Origin: Takakia lepidozioides
Lineage: Eukaryota > Streptophyta > Takakiopsida > Takakiales > Takakiaceae
Length of the DNA: 60,000 nt
Assembly (NCBI GenBank): GCA_030704615.1
Contig: CM060733.1
Coordinates: forward strand, 67,954,001-68,014,000
Direction: 5' to 3'
The position numbers were made by a program, and so were the translations under genes. Under the pieces are notes generated by a model, which worked only from the letters and a program-made list of their open reading frames with translations, searched no databases and had not been told where the DNA came from. This document shows, piece by piece, positions 34,516 through 46,722 of the stretch. Numbering within the stretch: the stretch's first letter is position 1; each line of letters starts with the position of its first letter.

Positions 34516-35680
34516 GCCGCTCGCTTCTGCTTCAAGGATACTTAATTAGGGATCTTTTTTACTCTTACCTTGCTTTCTGGTCCTTCTGGCAACCAAGCTT
34601 ACTGGTTAAAGAGTTAAGGCATAACTTGGCCTCCTAGAATACATACATGGCTATTTTTTTTATTTTTTTTTCTGGCAAAGCTGCAATTGTAGCAGTTTTT
34701 GGATTTGGCTACACTTTGACAAGGCTCTAGTTTGCCCACTCCAAGCATAATTATGCTGTGTGAAGGGTCAAACAGTTGTGATCAAGCAGCAATAGTTTAA
34801 AGACTGTTGAATGATATGTATGCTCAGCCTTTTAGAGATTACAAACATTCTTTTGGGCTCCCTAAAAGCTGTCGAGTTTTGGCCTGATATCAGGCAAGTA
34901 CCCTTTGGGTTTGTTTTGACTTAGACTTCATGATGATAGGGCCCTGGCACAGTATGTCCAGGCCTGGATCAACATATGAGCAGTCCCAACAAATCTGTTT
35001 GTCCATCTTTGCTTAATAAACTGCTATGCAGGGAATCTGAGAAAGCTTTTATAGAATGCAGACTCTTTGAAAGCCCCCAGTGGCTATTGAGAAATATGGC
35101 CTGCCAACTGGTACCTTTGAGCACGTTTTTTGTTTTGGCAATGTGCTGATAAAGCCTTGCAGCAACACTTTAAGGCCTGGTCTAGTCCCTGATAATTCAA
35201 GCTGTTGTGTTTGTAACTTGGTATCAGTTCCAACAGCTCTCTCTCTCTCTCTTTTTCTGCTTAGTAAACTACTCTACAGGGTATCTGAGAAGGCTGTTGT
35301 AAAAAACAATTTTCTTTGAAAGCCCTTTGTGGCTCTTGAGGAATGTGACCTGCTGCTAGTTGATATCTGTTGAGCATGCCTTTAATTCTGGCAGGGTGCT
35401 GATTTGGACTTCACAAAGTTTTAAGGCCCTGTCTTGCTTTTGATAAGTCAAACAGACCTGTTTATAGCTTGATGGCAGGCTGGTTTTTAATGTGATTGTT
35501 TTTCACTGTGGCATGGGGTTGATAGTGCTTTGAAACAACACATCAAGACTTGATGTTCTCTTTCTTAATGCCCATACAACCCTATGTATGTTTTTGTTAC
35601 TTAGAAACTACTATGCAAGTGTTTAAGCATGGTGTAATAAATCAGTCACATTTATATTGGTTGTAAGTTGGTTCTGGAGT
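34516..35680. repeat. Diverged tandem repeat of about 280 bp
   Basis: Units near 35010-35230 and 35260-35480 share CTGCTTA.TAAACT, GAATCTGAGAA-like and TTTGAAAGCCC...GTGGCT..TGAG words, followed by similar tails. Weaker traces occur at 34640-34900 and 35510-35640. No coding sequence is seen. Confidence 0.5.
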
Positions 35681-37118
35681 GATATCTCCAGGCTTAATTT
35701 CTGTTCCGTGGCATGTTTACACCTGTCCGACTGATGGGTGGTGGACTTTCTTTAAAAGAAAATAGGTTTATGACCATGTTGCATGCCTTACAATCCCCAC
35801 CCTCCCACCCAGAGGTTTCAGATACGCTGAAATCTTCAGAGGTTAATCAAATCAGAAGCTGAGTTTGGAAGAAGTTGTTAGATAGTATCTTCTATGAAGG
35901 TTGCTCTGTCTTTTTCTTGACAATGACTTTATAAGTCTTGTCTATGTCTTGACATGACATAGTATCTTCCCTCTCTAGTTTGTTTTTTTTTGTGAGCAGC
36001 ACAAAAGAGAGGTAGGGTTTGTCTTGTCAAGACATGATACTGACAATACAGCCTTGCAAAGCAAGGCACCATCACAAGATTTCTAAGTTCATGAACTCGG
36101 AAAGAGTTTGGAAAGTAAGAGTAATGTTTCATTATGGGAAGAGTCTGAAAAAGTTGATAAACAAGTATCCTGTAAGTGTTTCCACACCACAGCAAGCCAA
36201 AGCAAATATTGACCAAACTAAATTAGCCCAGTCAAAATATAATGAAACTCCAGGCCATTGTTTTCTTATTGAATCCGTTCTTATTGAATTGCTTATATAA
36301 TTGCTTTATATAAGCAGGTCATAACGTTTTAGGTAGAAATAGGTATACCAGAGTATTCAATCAGCATGGATCGGATCTGGATCATGTGTTGTGTATGAAA
36401 TCTGTAGGTATGTCATTTACAGGCCTAACATATCTCTTTGCTTATCCAAAACATTCCAGGGGAATACTGTTATAAAGGAACCAGCCTTGTGGTTGTGTCA
36501 ACTCATCTCAAGACATGATGTAAAAAACCATTCCAGAACTTAATGTCTTAGTGAGCCCAAGAAAACTTGTAATGCCAAGTCATGTCAGAAAAAACAATCA
36601 GACATTGCAGTATGATAATCCTACATCTTAAGCATCTTTGCAAAGTACCCTATTGTCCCAACCAGACTCCTTGTATGTGGAGAACGGGGTGGGTGGTGGG
36701 GTTTTTTGAAGGGCAATTGAAAAATAGGATGTAGCTCAGTTTAAATCATACTGGTAGAGGTGTAACTTCCCTATCCAATAAACCTACTGTCCTCAAGGCA
36801 GTAGATAGGCCACAGGTTAGTTAACAAGAGCAAGTAGTGATTGCTTTTACAAAATTCATTAATGAGAAAACTATGTCCAGTTTTCTACGCATCAATTTCT
36901 AGATCACATGGCAAAGTTCTGATGCACATTGGTATGAAAATAAGATAGTCAAAGGTAAGGTAGGGCCTTCCTTGCGAGTGTTCAAACACCATAGTGTTTA
37001 TCAGCAGGAAGTTGCAGGTACACACATCCCTTCTGCTCCAAAAGGAGAATGCTAAACTGAAAAGCATTTGAAACCATCTCATTGAGTTAAGAGATACCAG
37101 ACAGATGGAAACCCTCAC
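35681..37118. other. AT-rich stretch without recognised gene
   Basis: Small open frames occur on both strands, but none has a recognisable motif. I see nothing else in it. Confidence 0.5.
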
Positions 37119-37216
37119 CTGCACCCGTCCCAAAAATTACCATAGACAACAGTGTGTGGGTTAGTGAGGATGTGCGAGGTGAGTAGCAGGTTTCCATACG
37201 TGCTATAGATGTCGAT
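37119..37216 (-). other. Exon-like segment of unknown protein
   Basis: On the minus strand a 98-nt frame, IDIYSTYGNLLLTSHILTN and PHTVVYGNFWDG, is bounded by TTTACCAG upstream and CAG|GTGAGG downstream, so it looks like an internal exon. A related sequence lies at 58612-58687 on the plus strand, also followed by GCAG|GTGAG. I do not recognise the protein, and no neighbouring exons were found. Confidence 0.35.
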
Positions 37217-38779
37217 CTGGTAAACAACACACACCAAAGCAGTTCAAAAAGCCTTAGTTCATCAAGTTGTAAGTCTATGGATTCAGGGTTACCAAGCCAC
37301 TGCAATACAATGCCTTGTCAGGGGGAAAACAGGTGATGAGAAACACACTTGGATTTCGCAAGTAGAGTATAGAATGTGCGGGGAAGGAGACAACAAGGAA
37401 AGAGGCGAGACAAACTGGATGAACAGTAGAAAGGAATGAACGTAAGTAAAGAAGGATGAACGTGGATGAGCGAGGAGAAGGATGAAGGTCTTGGTTCATT
37501 TCGTGGATCAGGGTGGATGTAGTATGAACATACAACATAGAGGAGATCCATTCATCAAGTGAGACGTTGCTTGAGTGCCATGGCAAGATGGATGAAGCCA
37601 CTGGATGAACAACGGACGAGTAGGGTAGATGAACACAGCTTGGCAGCATGCAAACTATTGATCTAATATAGATCAACGGACGAGGGGACGCCGTCTTGTG
37701 ACACTAAGGCGCATGACTAAGCTTTGAGCTCGTAAGATCTTATCAAGACGTGGATCAGGGCCACATGTCCATAACTTAGTGCTTAGTCAGCAGGCACGAC
37801 CAGGGAAGGCTTAGCTGATTAGTAGATGTTGGGGCAGTGATTAGGGACTTGGGAAAGAAGCGATTTCCAAGGACTGCTGCAGGATACAAGGTATGAGTAA
37901 AGATGTCACTCTTCTGCATTCTGTCTCTTTCAACAATCTGAGAAGCACACTTTCGCTCTCTCTAACTTGTGTAAGGGCATGGCAGGCCCAAAATAACAAA
38001 AACAAGACGAGCTGCAACGAGATGCAATGGCTTAGGAGGAAGAAAAAAGGGCAACCCAAGAAAACAAACGTGCAGCTTACGAGAAAGAAGCAAAACCGCT
38101 CAAGGATGGCATGCAGACTCGCAAGCATAGTCGCATGTAGGAGAAGGAGTGTACACGAACAACGCGGATAGACTCGCACGTAGGAGGAATATGAGTACAT
38201 GAACAACGTGGACTTAATACGAGAAGCAAACCTAGAAAGCAGAAGTGCAGCTTACGAGAAAGAAGCAAAACCGGGACGATGCTCAAGGACGGCAACCAAA
38301 CTCGTATGTAGGAAGATGGGGTACACGCACAAGCCGGGATTTCTCCAGCGGCCTTCTCTAGGTGCTCAAGACGGGCAAAGTAGCCCTAAAGTATATGCTG
38401 CTCTAAACCAGAAGCTAAGACACAAAGAGAAGCTAAGAGGTAACCTACGATACCAGAAGCTAAGATACCAGAAGCAACAAGAGAAGCAAAAAGAGAGCCT
38501 AGAGTGTAACAAGACAAACAAGAGAGCCTACAGTCGAGAAGGGGTAAAAGAGAAATATACAAAGTGGAAAGAGAACTTACCTCGTCTATTTCTCGAGAAC
38601 GAGAACGGCCACCACGCCTCTAACGGCCACCTCCGCAAGTCTGCTCTCCTGACACACTACTACTAGGGTTACATTTGCTTCACAGATCATAACGTCGTTT
38701 TGAAGGGTCACCTTGCTCCATTCTAGGGTAAGCAGAAATAGTATGGTGGTGGGACTCTGGATAAGAGAGGGCAACCCGT
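37217..38779. other. Purine-rich stretch with short direct repeats, no clear gene
   Basis: 37360-37620 is rich in GGATGAACG-like words. The word TGCAGCTTACGAGAAAGAAG followed by CAAAACCG occurs twice, at 38070-38097 and 38246-38273. The plus frame 38199-38666 (155 aa, Lys/Arg-rich) overlaps these repeats and has no known motif. Confidence 0.4.
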
Positions 38780-39690
38780 GCTTAATATATCATTTCCTCG
38801 AAAATAAATGTGACATTATGTTTATGGTGGATGTGACCTGTGGCACATGTGGTGACTAATGCGGGCAAAAATTATGAAAAAACAAAACAATAGTAAACCA
38901 CTAATATACATTATAAACAATATGTAAATATTAAAAGTGATTAGTAAATATATTCATAAAATATGATTAGTAAATGTGAAAAATAAATAATAGATATTTG
39001 AAATAACAAACAGTTCAACGATAATTTTATATACTATTCCATGAAGGCAAACTTCCTTAAAAAAACATGTACTTCAAAAATCGTCTAAGGACAGACCACA
39101 AACCTGGAGTAAACCAAATAAATCTCGGTTAGAAGAAACAATCTTCTAGGAACCTTCTAAGAATCATGCAAGAGAATAAATCCCCAAGATGCACCTTCGG
39201 CATCCGGAGGTGGCATTTTAGACAATATATATTTATACATTATGATTAATACATGTGGAAATTAAAAAATAAGTATTAAAAAGAAAAGCGAAGTCAACAT
39301 AAATTTGATAAAACATTGCAATAAAAAAAACTCCAAATATGAAGGTACATAGGGCCTACGCGCTCCAGCACACAATAAACCTCCCAAAGTTCAAGACCTT
39401 CGGCATCCGAAGGTGGCAATTTCATCAATATATACTAGAAACATTTCATTAATAAATTTAAAAATTAAGTAGGAAATATTCAAAAATAGGAAATTCAACG
39501 ATAAGTTGATATAATATTTGAATAGCGTGAAACTCTCGATATGGAGGAACACCGGGATTGCACCCTCTGGCACATTAAAGAACTTCAAAATCCAAGACCT
39601 ATTGCATTCGAAGGTTGCCAACCAATCAATACATACAACCAATCTAATATTTATGTGGCTGCAAAATAAGATAAACATCTCAGACCATTT
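38780..39690. repeat. AT-rich tandem repeat of about 200 bp
   Basis: Near 39196, 39398 and 39598 the word CCTTCGGCATCCGAAGGTGGC recurs with changes. Each copy is followed by an ATATATA-containing tail and preceded by an AAGTTCAAGACC-like segment. The period is close to 200 bp over at least three units. Confidence 0.55.
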
Positions 39691-39820
39691 CACATAATTT
39701 AAGAGATAAGATCACCAGTGGGCACATAATTTTACAGATAAGATCAATAGTGGGCGGAATTATATTATCAAACAGGGCATACTTTCAGACCATTTAACCA
39801 TGAGACTCATAGGAAAAACA

Positions 39821-40279
39821 TCAAATGACACATCTCCGTTCAACGAGGGTTGTTTCCATGACTAGGAAGACGGGATTTTCATACCATAGGTAGGAGAAGC
39901 ATGTCATTTGTGTGGAGGTCTTGTGGGTGTGCTTCAGAAAACAATTCTTTCCGGGCTGATTCAGCAATCGCCCTCTCATGCTTGCTACAAAGGTAACATG
40001 TTTGATCTTAGCAAGCGGCACAACCTTGCTGATGGGCTGCTCCCTGCCATCTCTCCATTTGTTTCTCACATGATAAATACCAGATTTCGCACGAGCAATT
40101 TCAACCCTACCAACATCTGGTATAGGTGCTTTGTATGTGCTGATTTGCTGACCCGTTCCCTGACCCTTTGCAAGCTCTGTGCATCGTGGACACAACCATT
40201 CTCCACTAGGAACCTCCTCAAGTGGCAGTGTCAAGCATCCCATGTGCCACCCCCTTGAGCATTTGTCACACACCAACAT
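39821..40279 (-). pseudogene. Copy C: second PHD-finger fragment of the Ty3 family
   Basis: The minus frame reads MLVCDKCSRGWHMGCLTLPL and then SGEWLCPRC, closely matching the PHD finger of copy A. A basic region follows (VEIARAKSGIYHVRNKW, VPLAKIKH) that copy A lacks in recognisable form. The first Cys pair of the finger is missing, because the sequence is cut at about 40280. There it abuts a gag-leader-like sequence of the opposite orientation. The frame is otherwise open for 152 codons. It shows that the finger is a recurrent part of the family. Confidence 0.7.
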
Positions 40280-40280
40280 G

Positions 40281-40450
40281 GCCTACAGAGAGGATGAAAG
40301 ACTACTGGGAAGAGAGACTAAAGCAATTCCTAACCCGAGAATGCTCTCATCCCACTACCCTATCTCCACACTCTCTTGCTGGAGCAATAGACAAGAGTAC
40401 CTTTCAAAGGTCTCTCAAATAGGAGCCCTCAAGATGTCTCTCCAACAATC
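40281..40450 (+). mobile_element. Retroelement leader-like fragment
   Basis: The sequence from GGCCTACAGAGAGG to CTCTCATCCCACTACCC is about 80 percent identical by eye to the minus strand of 18120-18195, just upstream of the gag remnant there. It abuts the truncated PHD fragment head to head. Confidence 0.5.
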
Positions 40451-40504
40451 TCACTAAGGCTCCCAAAGCTTGTACAATGGGACTCCAAACAGTACACCAA
40501 GGCC

Positions 40505-41895
40505 TCAAGAGCCTGCCAAAACTTGGCCCTCCAGGACCCCAAATAATCCCTCATACAAGTCGCCAAAGACTCCTCCAGCTCGCCAAATATTGGCCTCCAA
40601 GGACCCCGATGGTCCTCCAAATAGTCCTCCAAGGACCCCAAATAGTCCTCCAAGGACTCCCAATGGTCCTTCAAATAGTCCTCCAAGGACCCCAAACAGT
40701 CCTCCAAGGACCCCCAATGGCCCTCCAAATGGTCCTCCAAGGACCCCAAACAGTCCTCCAAGGACTCTTCCTATGTCACTATGTTCCCAAGATTGCCTTG
40801 GCCATTGGGGCTGCACTACATGTTCCTTCCATGATTTCCCTCGGACATGACAGGTCGTAACCTCATACAATCCTCTTCCTGACATGTATGTCTCTTCCAT
40901 GTCAGTCACCAATGACGCCTTGCATGCCAAGAGTCCTGGTTTCCAGAGATAATTCCTTGTGCATTCGTGCACACTCCCACACTTGCAAACAATACAGATC
41001 AAAGTTGTCCCCTCACGGACAGCTGCCTCAAATCCAGCTCTGCTTATGCCTTGGTGGATCTGCCTGGTCTGATCCAGCTGCCCCATAATTCCCATCCTTT
41101 GCACATCACAATAGCTGTACCTCATTTTCAGCTTGCTCCCCTCATAATGCTCATTCCCAGTGAGCTTACTGTAGTTGATTATCAAAGTTGTAAATGAACT
41201 TTGGTACTTCTGTCCACCTTCCTCTCTTATCCCCATTCCATGTTGCTTAGTTTTAGCAACCCTCCTTGTGCACACATCCAATGCGGCAACCAGCAAGCTC
41301 AACCATCCAAAAACCAGGTTGCTCCAATACCAATGTGTGACCTGCACTTCTTTAAACACATCAGGCTGGTGCTCCTCCTCTGATTCCCTGCTCTCTTGGA
41401 ATCCATGTGTGACATTCAAGCCCTCTTCGACATCCTGAATCTCTCTCAGTCCAATGAAACTCCCATTTGCAGTGCTATCAGTAGCCTTTCCTTTATCCAG
41501 GGCTGATGTTCTCTCAACCCACCTTCCTTTTCTCTCAAAATTCCAGCCAACATCCCACACATACAACTTTAGATCTCGCTTGTGTGTACCCAGGTCTTGC
41601 CATTGCCATTCTTCAGCACATATTTATGTTTAGCTTCAATTGGGAATGGTTGCTTTGTATGTTCCTTGCATCCCATGAAGGCTTCCCAACAACTGAGCAT
41701 GGCACCCTGCCTTCCTGGTCTGAGCATTGTGACCAGAGCTTCATCCGTCAGCTCCCCCCACTCTCCTGGTCCTTGATTACGCAGCTGAGATTGGCGTGTG
41801 GTCTTCACCTTGATGGTGGGCAGGTCCTCTATCCAAGTCTCCATGCCTCTTTGCAAGTTGACTGAATCCTTGTGCAGCATGCTCTGTCTGCCCAC
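40505..41895 (-). other. Open frames downstream of the minus-strand gag, function unknown
   Basis: Two frames, 41569-41895 (108 aa) and 40505-41566 (353 aa), follow the gag in the same direction. The second starts MYVWDVGWNFERKGRW, has an acidic part and a possible hydrophobic segment (LVFGWLSLLVAALDV), a short Cys-containing stretch (LICIVCKCGSVHEC), and ends in the minisatellite. I recognise no protease, RT or integrase. This could be a second ORF of a non-autonomous retroelement, or chance open frame extended by the minisatellite. Confidence 0.35.
40590..40780. repeat. Minisatellite of CCTCCAAGGACCCCAAA units
   Basis: About nine units of 21-33 bp built on GTCCTCCAAGGACYCCMAAY follow one another. 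The minus strand translates to repeated GVLGGLFG or LGSLEDYLE, depending on the frame. Length in multiples of three keeps all frames open, so the long frame across it is weak evidence for coding. Confidence 0.85.
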
Positions 41896-42210
41896 TCCAA
41901 TGCACCTATTATGTCATCCATTACCCCCAAACATCTGCTGGCAGGATTTTCATACTCACAACTTGCCTCCTGGACAGTAGCTGCAAATGTGACCCTCTTT
42001 TTCCACAATGTTAGGCATGATCCCTACAACTGGCTTGCCCTTTAGCATACCAGTGTTGTACCTCTGGTTGACAGGCTTTCGGTGGCAAGCTTACCTGATG
42101 TGGGAATGAACTCATCTGTGACACTTTCAACCTCACTCATGTCTGCATCTATCTCTTGATCATACCGACCAGACTTTTCCTCTTTTTCAGCTTTATCAGA
42201 TTCAGATGAA

Positions 42211-43347
42211 TCAGACTAACTCGTCTTCAGTGTCCATGTACTCCTCATCCCCTTCTTCTTCAGAGTCAAGATTGCTCTTGGGGTGAACTTCACTCCTGGT
42301 TTTGCTTGGCTGCTCACTGTTCTCCCCATTCCTTCCCTGAACTTCTACTGATTCAACAACAGGGCTATGGACAGGGATCATATTCCTTGGGAGCCTGATT
42401 TCATTCATGCTGTTTTCAGACATCAAGGCTGTCATCTCTGCAAGTACCTCATCCTCGTTATCACAGAACACATCTACATAGTTAGTTCCATGAGTTCCCA
42501 TCACATTCTGCTCAATTTTTCCACCACAATCACTCTCGTTGTGCCCAAGTACCTTGCAGAAAGTGCATCTCACACCACACATCTCCGTGGAATTCCCAAT
42601 CAGGTGATACTTGTCACTCTTCCACTGGGTTCTTCCTTTCGGGTAGTATGCGGCTATGTGACCCTCTTCATGAAAGGTGTTACAAAGGCGAGCACGAGGT
42701 GTTGTCCTAGATCCTGAACTTCCTTCTATGACTGGCCCCCCTTCAAAATACTTCTGCAATGTTGTGTTCAGCTGATAAAGTCTTCTGTCCACAAGATTGA
42801 CAAACCCAATTGACTCATCTGAATCATCTTCTTCCAAAGGCTCTAAAGTTAATTCCCCCAACTTTTCCAAGCCTCTTTCAATTTCAATGGTTGTTTCAAG
42901 TGCCTCCTCCACATCAGTGAAGCGCCTGCCCAGCATCACTCTTGCCATTTCTGGCCTTAAACCCCCTATGAATCTACGTTGCTGCTCCAAGTCAGAAGCC
43001 TTGCTCTTTATAAACAGACGGTTCAACCTATCAAAATAGGTCTGAACCCGCTGCCTACGCTCCTGCTTGATGGCATCTATTTTCAGATTGATTTCTGCCA
43101 TGTCAGTGAGCCCAAACTTTGTAGCTATGGCTGTTCTGAAGTCCACCCAGTTGTCTGGTCTGGGTTTTTGTTTGCGATACCAATCATCAGCCCTAGCTCT
43201 CAGATTCAGCCTTGCTACTTTAAAGGTCTTGTCCTCATTCAGATTTCTGACGTCTGCCTCCATCTGAATCCTTTCCAGCCAGTCACTTACATCCTCACTA
43301 TTACTACCATGATATGGCACAACTATGCTAGTAGGACTAGTCATCAT
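42211..43347 (-). CDS. Gag protein of an LTR retrotransposon, intact frame
   Basis: A 378-aa frame carries a retrotransposon gag capsid domain (SDWLERIQMEADVRNLNEDK, KVARLNLRARADDWYRKQK, RRFIGGLRPEMARVMLG). Two knuckle-like motifs follow: a degenerate one (LCNTFHEEGHIAAYY, one Cys replaced by Phe) and an intact CTFCKVLGHNESDC. The C-terminus is acidic (SEEEGDEEYMDTEDE). The protein would coat element RNA in the particle. The PBS lies about 215 bp upstream at 43564-43575. No pol domains follow, so the element looks gag-only. It is the least decayed TE frame in the window. The start at 43347 gives MMTSPTSIVVPYHG, a typical gag beginning. Confidence 0.8.
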   Translation of the reverse strand: MMTSPTSIVVPYHGSNSEDVSDWLERIQMEADVRNLNEDKTFKVARLNLRARADDWYRKQKPRPDNWVDFRTAIATKFGLTDMAEINLKIDAIKQERRQRVQTYFDRLNRLFIKSKASDLEQQRRFIGGLRPEMARVMLGRRFTDVEEALETTIEIERGLEKLGELTLEPLEEDDSDESIGFVNLVDRRLYQLNTTLQKYFEGGPVIEGSSGSRTTPRARLCNTFHEEGHIAAYYPKGRTQWKSDKYHLIGNSTEMCGVRCTFCKVLGHNESDCGGKIEQNVMGTHGTNYVDVFCDNEDEVLAEMTALMSENSMNEIRLPRNMIPVHSPVVESVEVQGRNGENSEQPSKTRSEVHPKSNLDSEEEGDEEYMDTEDELV

Positions 43348-43563
43348 GCTGCCCTTTCCAACACTATTCTATCTAACTGTGAGGTTATAGAATGGGTTCA
43401 GCATATGCATTTGTTGAGAGGCGACTGAAGCAAATCAGCACATCCCCAATGCTTTGTTCATCAGGAATCAGGGTATGGTCCCTGCTTGCCATTAACCTTG
43501 CATCTATTTCAACCAAAAATCCTACTCTAAACAGTTCAAACTTAGCACCACAGATTCAGCAAA

Positions 43564-43575
43564 GCTCTGATACCA
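43564..43575 (-). promoter_or_regulatory. Primer binding site matching initiator Met tRNA
   Basis: The minus strand reads TGGTATCAGAGC, the standard plant LTR-element primer binding site complementary to the 3' end of initiator tRNA-Met. It lies upstream of gag in the correct orientation, so the 5' LTR should end just beside it, at about 43577. Confidence 0.8.
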
Positions 43576-43577
43576 AA

Positions 43578-44910
43578 AGAAGGGGCATAAATCCCCTTCT
43601 AGTTAACTCCTAAATTGTTCCTTACCCAAATATACACCTACTGTCCTATGACTCACACCACAGGTAATTACTTCTACTCTATTCATGACCAGAGATTGGG
43701 TACCCTCATCCACGCCGCACTGGAAGAGAAGACATGGACGGGGTTGAGAAGTTTCTCTAATTTATAACTTGGCTCATTGGTATTGCATATGCCAGGGTTC
43801 TGTTTCCTGATGTTTCAACACATACATCATCACAAAATCAGGCTAGCCAGCACCCATGAAGGGCAGTCACTTGATAATATTGGCAGGCCAGATCCATGGA
43901 GTACACATCAAGTTTTGTGGTCACTGGTTTACAGCTAGCTCGGGGTTTTCCACACACATAACCTCACTTTGATGATCCACCATTCCTCTTTCAAGTTCTC
44001 TTTTCCCCATCCCTTTGCATCAAGGATGTATGACACTCTCAACCCTCTTAATCCCTTCTTGCAGATACAAGTGGGCTACCTACAATCACTCTTCTCTGTT
44101 GCAGGCCTCAACCCCTACATCCTTCTAGGTATATCATACAATCAGCAGCCAACAAGTTTACTTCCACCTGATTCATTCTCTCTGAAAATGCTACTGCCTA
44201 ACCTAATTATATGCATGTTGCCCTCATTGTAAGTCGTAGACACTTCTTCTTTACTCTCCCTCATTCACATCCTCCTAAAACATGAGACATCCTATGTTAA
44301 GAACTGACTTCTCAACTTCTTACAGCACTCCACATAACTTCTATCTTGCCTCACTTTCTCTAAACCACCAGGTCTGGTGTGAATTCCAGAATTCTCCATT
44401 CCATTTTCCAAAGCCATTTCTCCCCAAGGTCCTCTCTAGCAAAACATCCCTACTCCTAAATTGTCACCAGTAGAAGAAGAAGAGCGATCATTGAACTTAG
44501 CTGCTTTATACCCTCATTCAAGCGGTGGGCATCTAATCGCCAGGAAAAACCCCCTTCATCTCTTCTGTCGGATATCTCATGCGCAAGATACCATCGCATG
44601 TGCTGGTGCTCCCTTAAGACAGATCGTTCAATGTAGGGTGTGTGAAAGCTTCACAGGCCCCCCCAACAATTTATTCTCTGTCAGCCAACCTTCATGATTC
44701 CAGTGGTACTTCAATGCACCATGGCCCTAATAGTAACACTTAACCGCCAACGATACTGCCTGCAGTGGCGTTTCCCAAAACAGAACGCATACGCCAGATT
44801 CCGTGCAATCTTTCACCGCCCTGTCTCAGCAAACCAGTGCCCTAAGTGAGGAATTCACCATTGCAAATGGCTTTGTCTACCCTCTATGACTGCAGCCCTG
44901 TCTTTCTAAT
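43578..44910 (-). repeat. Possible 5' LTR region of the gag-only element
   Basis: The stretch between the PBS and the start of copy B is where the 5' LTR must lie. It contains no recognised coding sequence. I could not identify the outer LTR end, because its partner was not found below 40.5 kb. Confidence 0.35.
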
Positions 44911-45309
44911 ACCCCATGGGCTTCACCCTGGATTTTTGAGAGGAGTCAGCCTCCTATAGGCCTGGATGGCAGTCAGGGGATGGCCGACGTGTGCAACTCC
45001 CTGTGACATTCACTGGGGGTGTTGCTGCTGCCAAGCGGGGCAAGATGCCGACACTAGCAGCATTCACAGCTGCAGTGATGTGGCCTGGAGAGTTATTGGA
45101 GGGCAACACTCATGCAGAGAATGTGCCACCTCTAGCAGGGCCTGATGACATGCATGGTACGGTGGAGTTGCATGCCATGGTTGCTCACACTCCATTGTGG
45201 GGCATGAACAAGGATTTGCAGCAAGTTGCGGATCGACGAGTGCAACAAGCCTGGGTAGAGGCTTTTGTACCATCAAGAGAGGAGGAGAGTGCGGTGATTG
45301 CACCAGGAC

Positions 45310-46258
45310 CACCTCAGTTGTTGTCATTGGACACCACAACTATTGTGTGGCAGTATGCGGATGAAGGCATCTGCCTTCTGGACTTGTTCAAGGCGGGATC
45401 AGCACTAGATTGACTACAGTGTTACAGGCAGGTGTCCGAGTTCACAGGTACCTGTATGTGGAGAGGGATGAGACTGCACGGCGCGTCTCACTGCGCCATG
45501 TTGCTCAGTTGGTGCAGCAGTATCCTAATTTGTTGCCGGTGTCTGCAGTTCGTGGATACCAGCAGACATTTCCTTGCTCGGGGCGCAAGATTTGGAGCGG
45601 GTTGGCTCCATCCATTTGGTAGTGGTAGGTTGGCCCTGCCAAGGGCATTCATCAGCTGGGCATGACAATGGATTGCAAGACTCAAGGTTGGGTATATTTT
45701 TGGAAATGGTGCGGATTGCGCCATTTACAGCTGCAGCAGGCAGACTCTCCAGCATACATCTTGGAGAATGTGCCACTGATAGGTGATATTCGGGCCAAGG
45801 TGATGGACAATGTGCATCAAGTCCGGTCTTGGCTTGGGTCAGCAGTATTGCTCACGCGTGCATTTGATGGGGTGCAATGACCAGCACACCCGATAGTGGA
45901 TAGTATCTTGGACACGGGGAGGCAGTCTTAGCATGTGAGACACAATGACCGTTCACCTTTGGCAATGGTCAACAAGGTGGGTCAATCACGAACAGCACTA
46001 CCTACACTGCTCAGCTTTCTAGGATCGCATGCTTCCCGGGATACTGGATCTGGCCTCCTGTGGGATGCTCAAATATTGCAGCAGTTAGTGGAGCCCAATG
46101 CTGACGAGTGCGAGCGGGCGATGGGTTTTACCACTGGTATCACGGTGGTGCCATCTCTTTCTGAGGCATCACGTCGTCAGGTGTTGGGACAAACAATGGA
46201 TCTCAATTGCTTGACCTGGATTATCAGCTTGGCTATGGCTGAGCAGTGTAGAGTGTAA
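45310..46258 (+). pseudogene. C5 cytosine DNA methyltransferase domain (copy B)
   Basis: Motif I is damaged (LLDLF followed by a shifted KAGSALD). Motif IV is intact (VVGWPCQGHSSAGH, catalytic Cys codon at 45637-45639). Motif VI reads AYILENVPLIGD. About 78 bp covering motif VIII are missing after SAVLL (near 45850). The end is intact across the CACTA-2 target (ERAMGFTTG and SEASRRQVLGQTMDLNCL). The comparison with copy A shows that the family carried this domain before both copies decayed. Confidence 0.75.
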
Positions 46259-46722
46259 AGTACACTTCCCTTGACGGTCTCTCTGCCTACCGAGACGGTA
46301 CAGGCAGCGAGTAGGGGCGAGCTGGTGAGGATCACGGGGTGTAGGCATCCATGGCACACGTGTGGGAGGTGCTCGAGGTTCAGAGGGAGTTGGCAGCCAA
46401 GGCGGCGGTGATGGATGAGATTTTCAGGTTGAGGAAGTCCTCAAGGATATGATGATGGGGTAGGATGAGGCCTTGTCACTGACACAGCAGACAGTGGTCA
46501 CTGCTCAAGAGGTTGCAGCATAGCAACCACGGGACACGTCTCCTACCTCTAAGTCTGCTGGACTTAAGGTTGCATCTACGGAGGACAACTAGGAGCCTGA
46601 CATTGGACCCATTGTCACCGGAGGAAAGAGACGACGTATACGGCAATTCCTGAGGGCTTATAGGAATTGCTTTGCCTTCAGTTTGAAGGACTTGGGAGCA
46701 TTGAAGGGTCAGGAAATTCGTA

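Noticed and set aside
40470-40860. Pro-rich plus-strand proteins (PPRTPNSPP repeats)
   Set aside because: The minisatellite has units in multiples of three, which keeps several frames open on both strands by itself.
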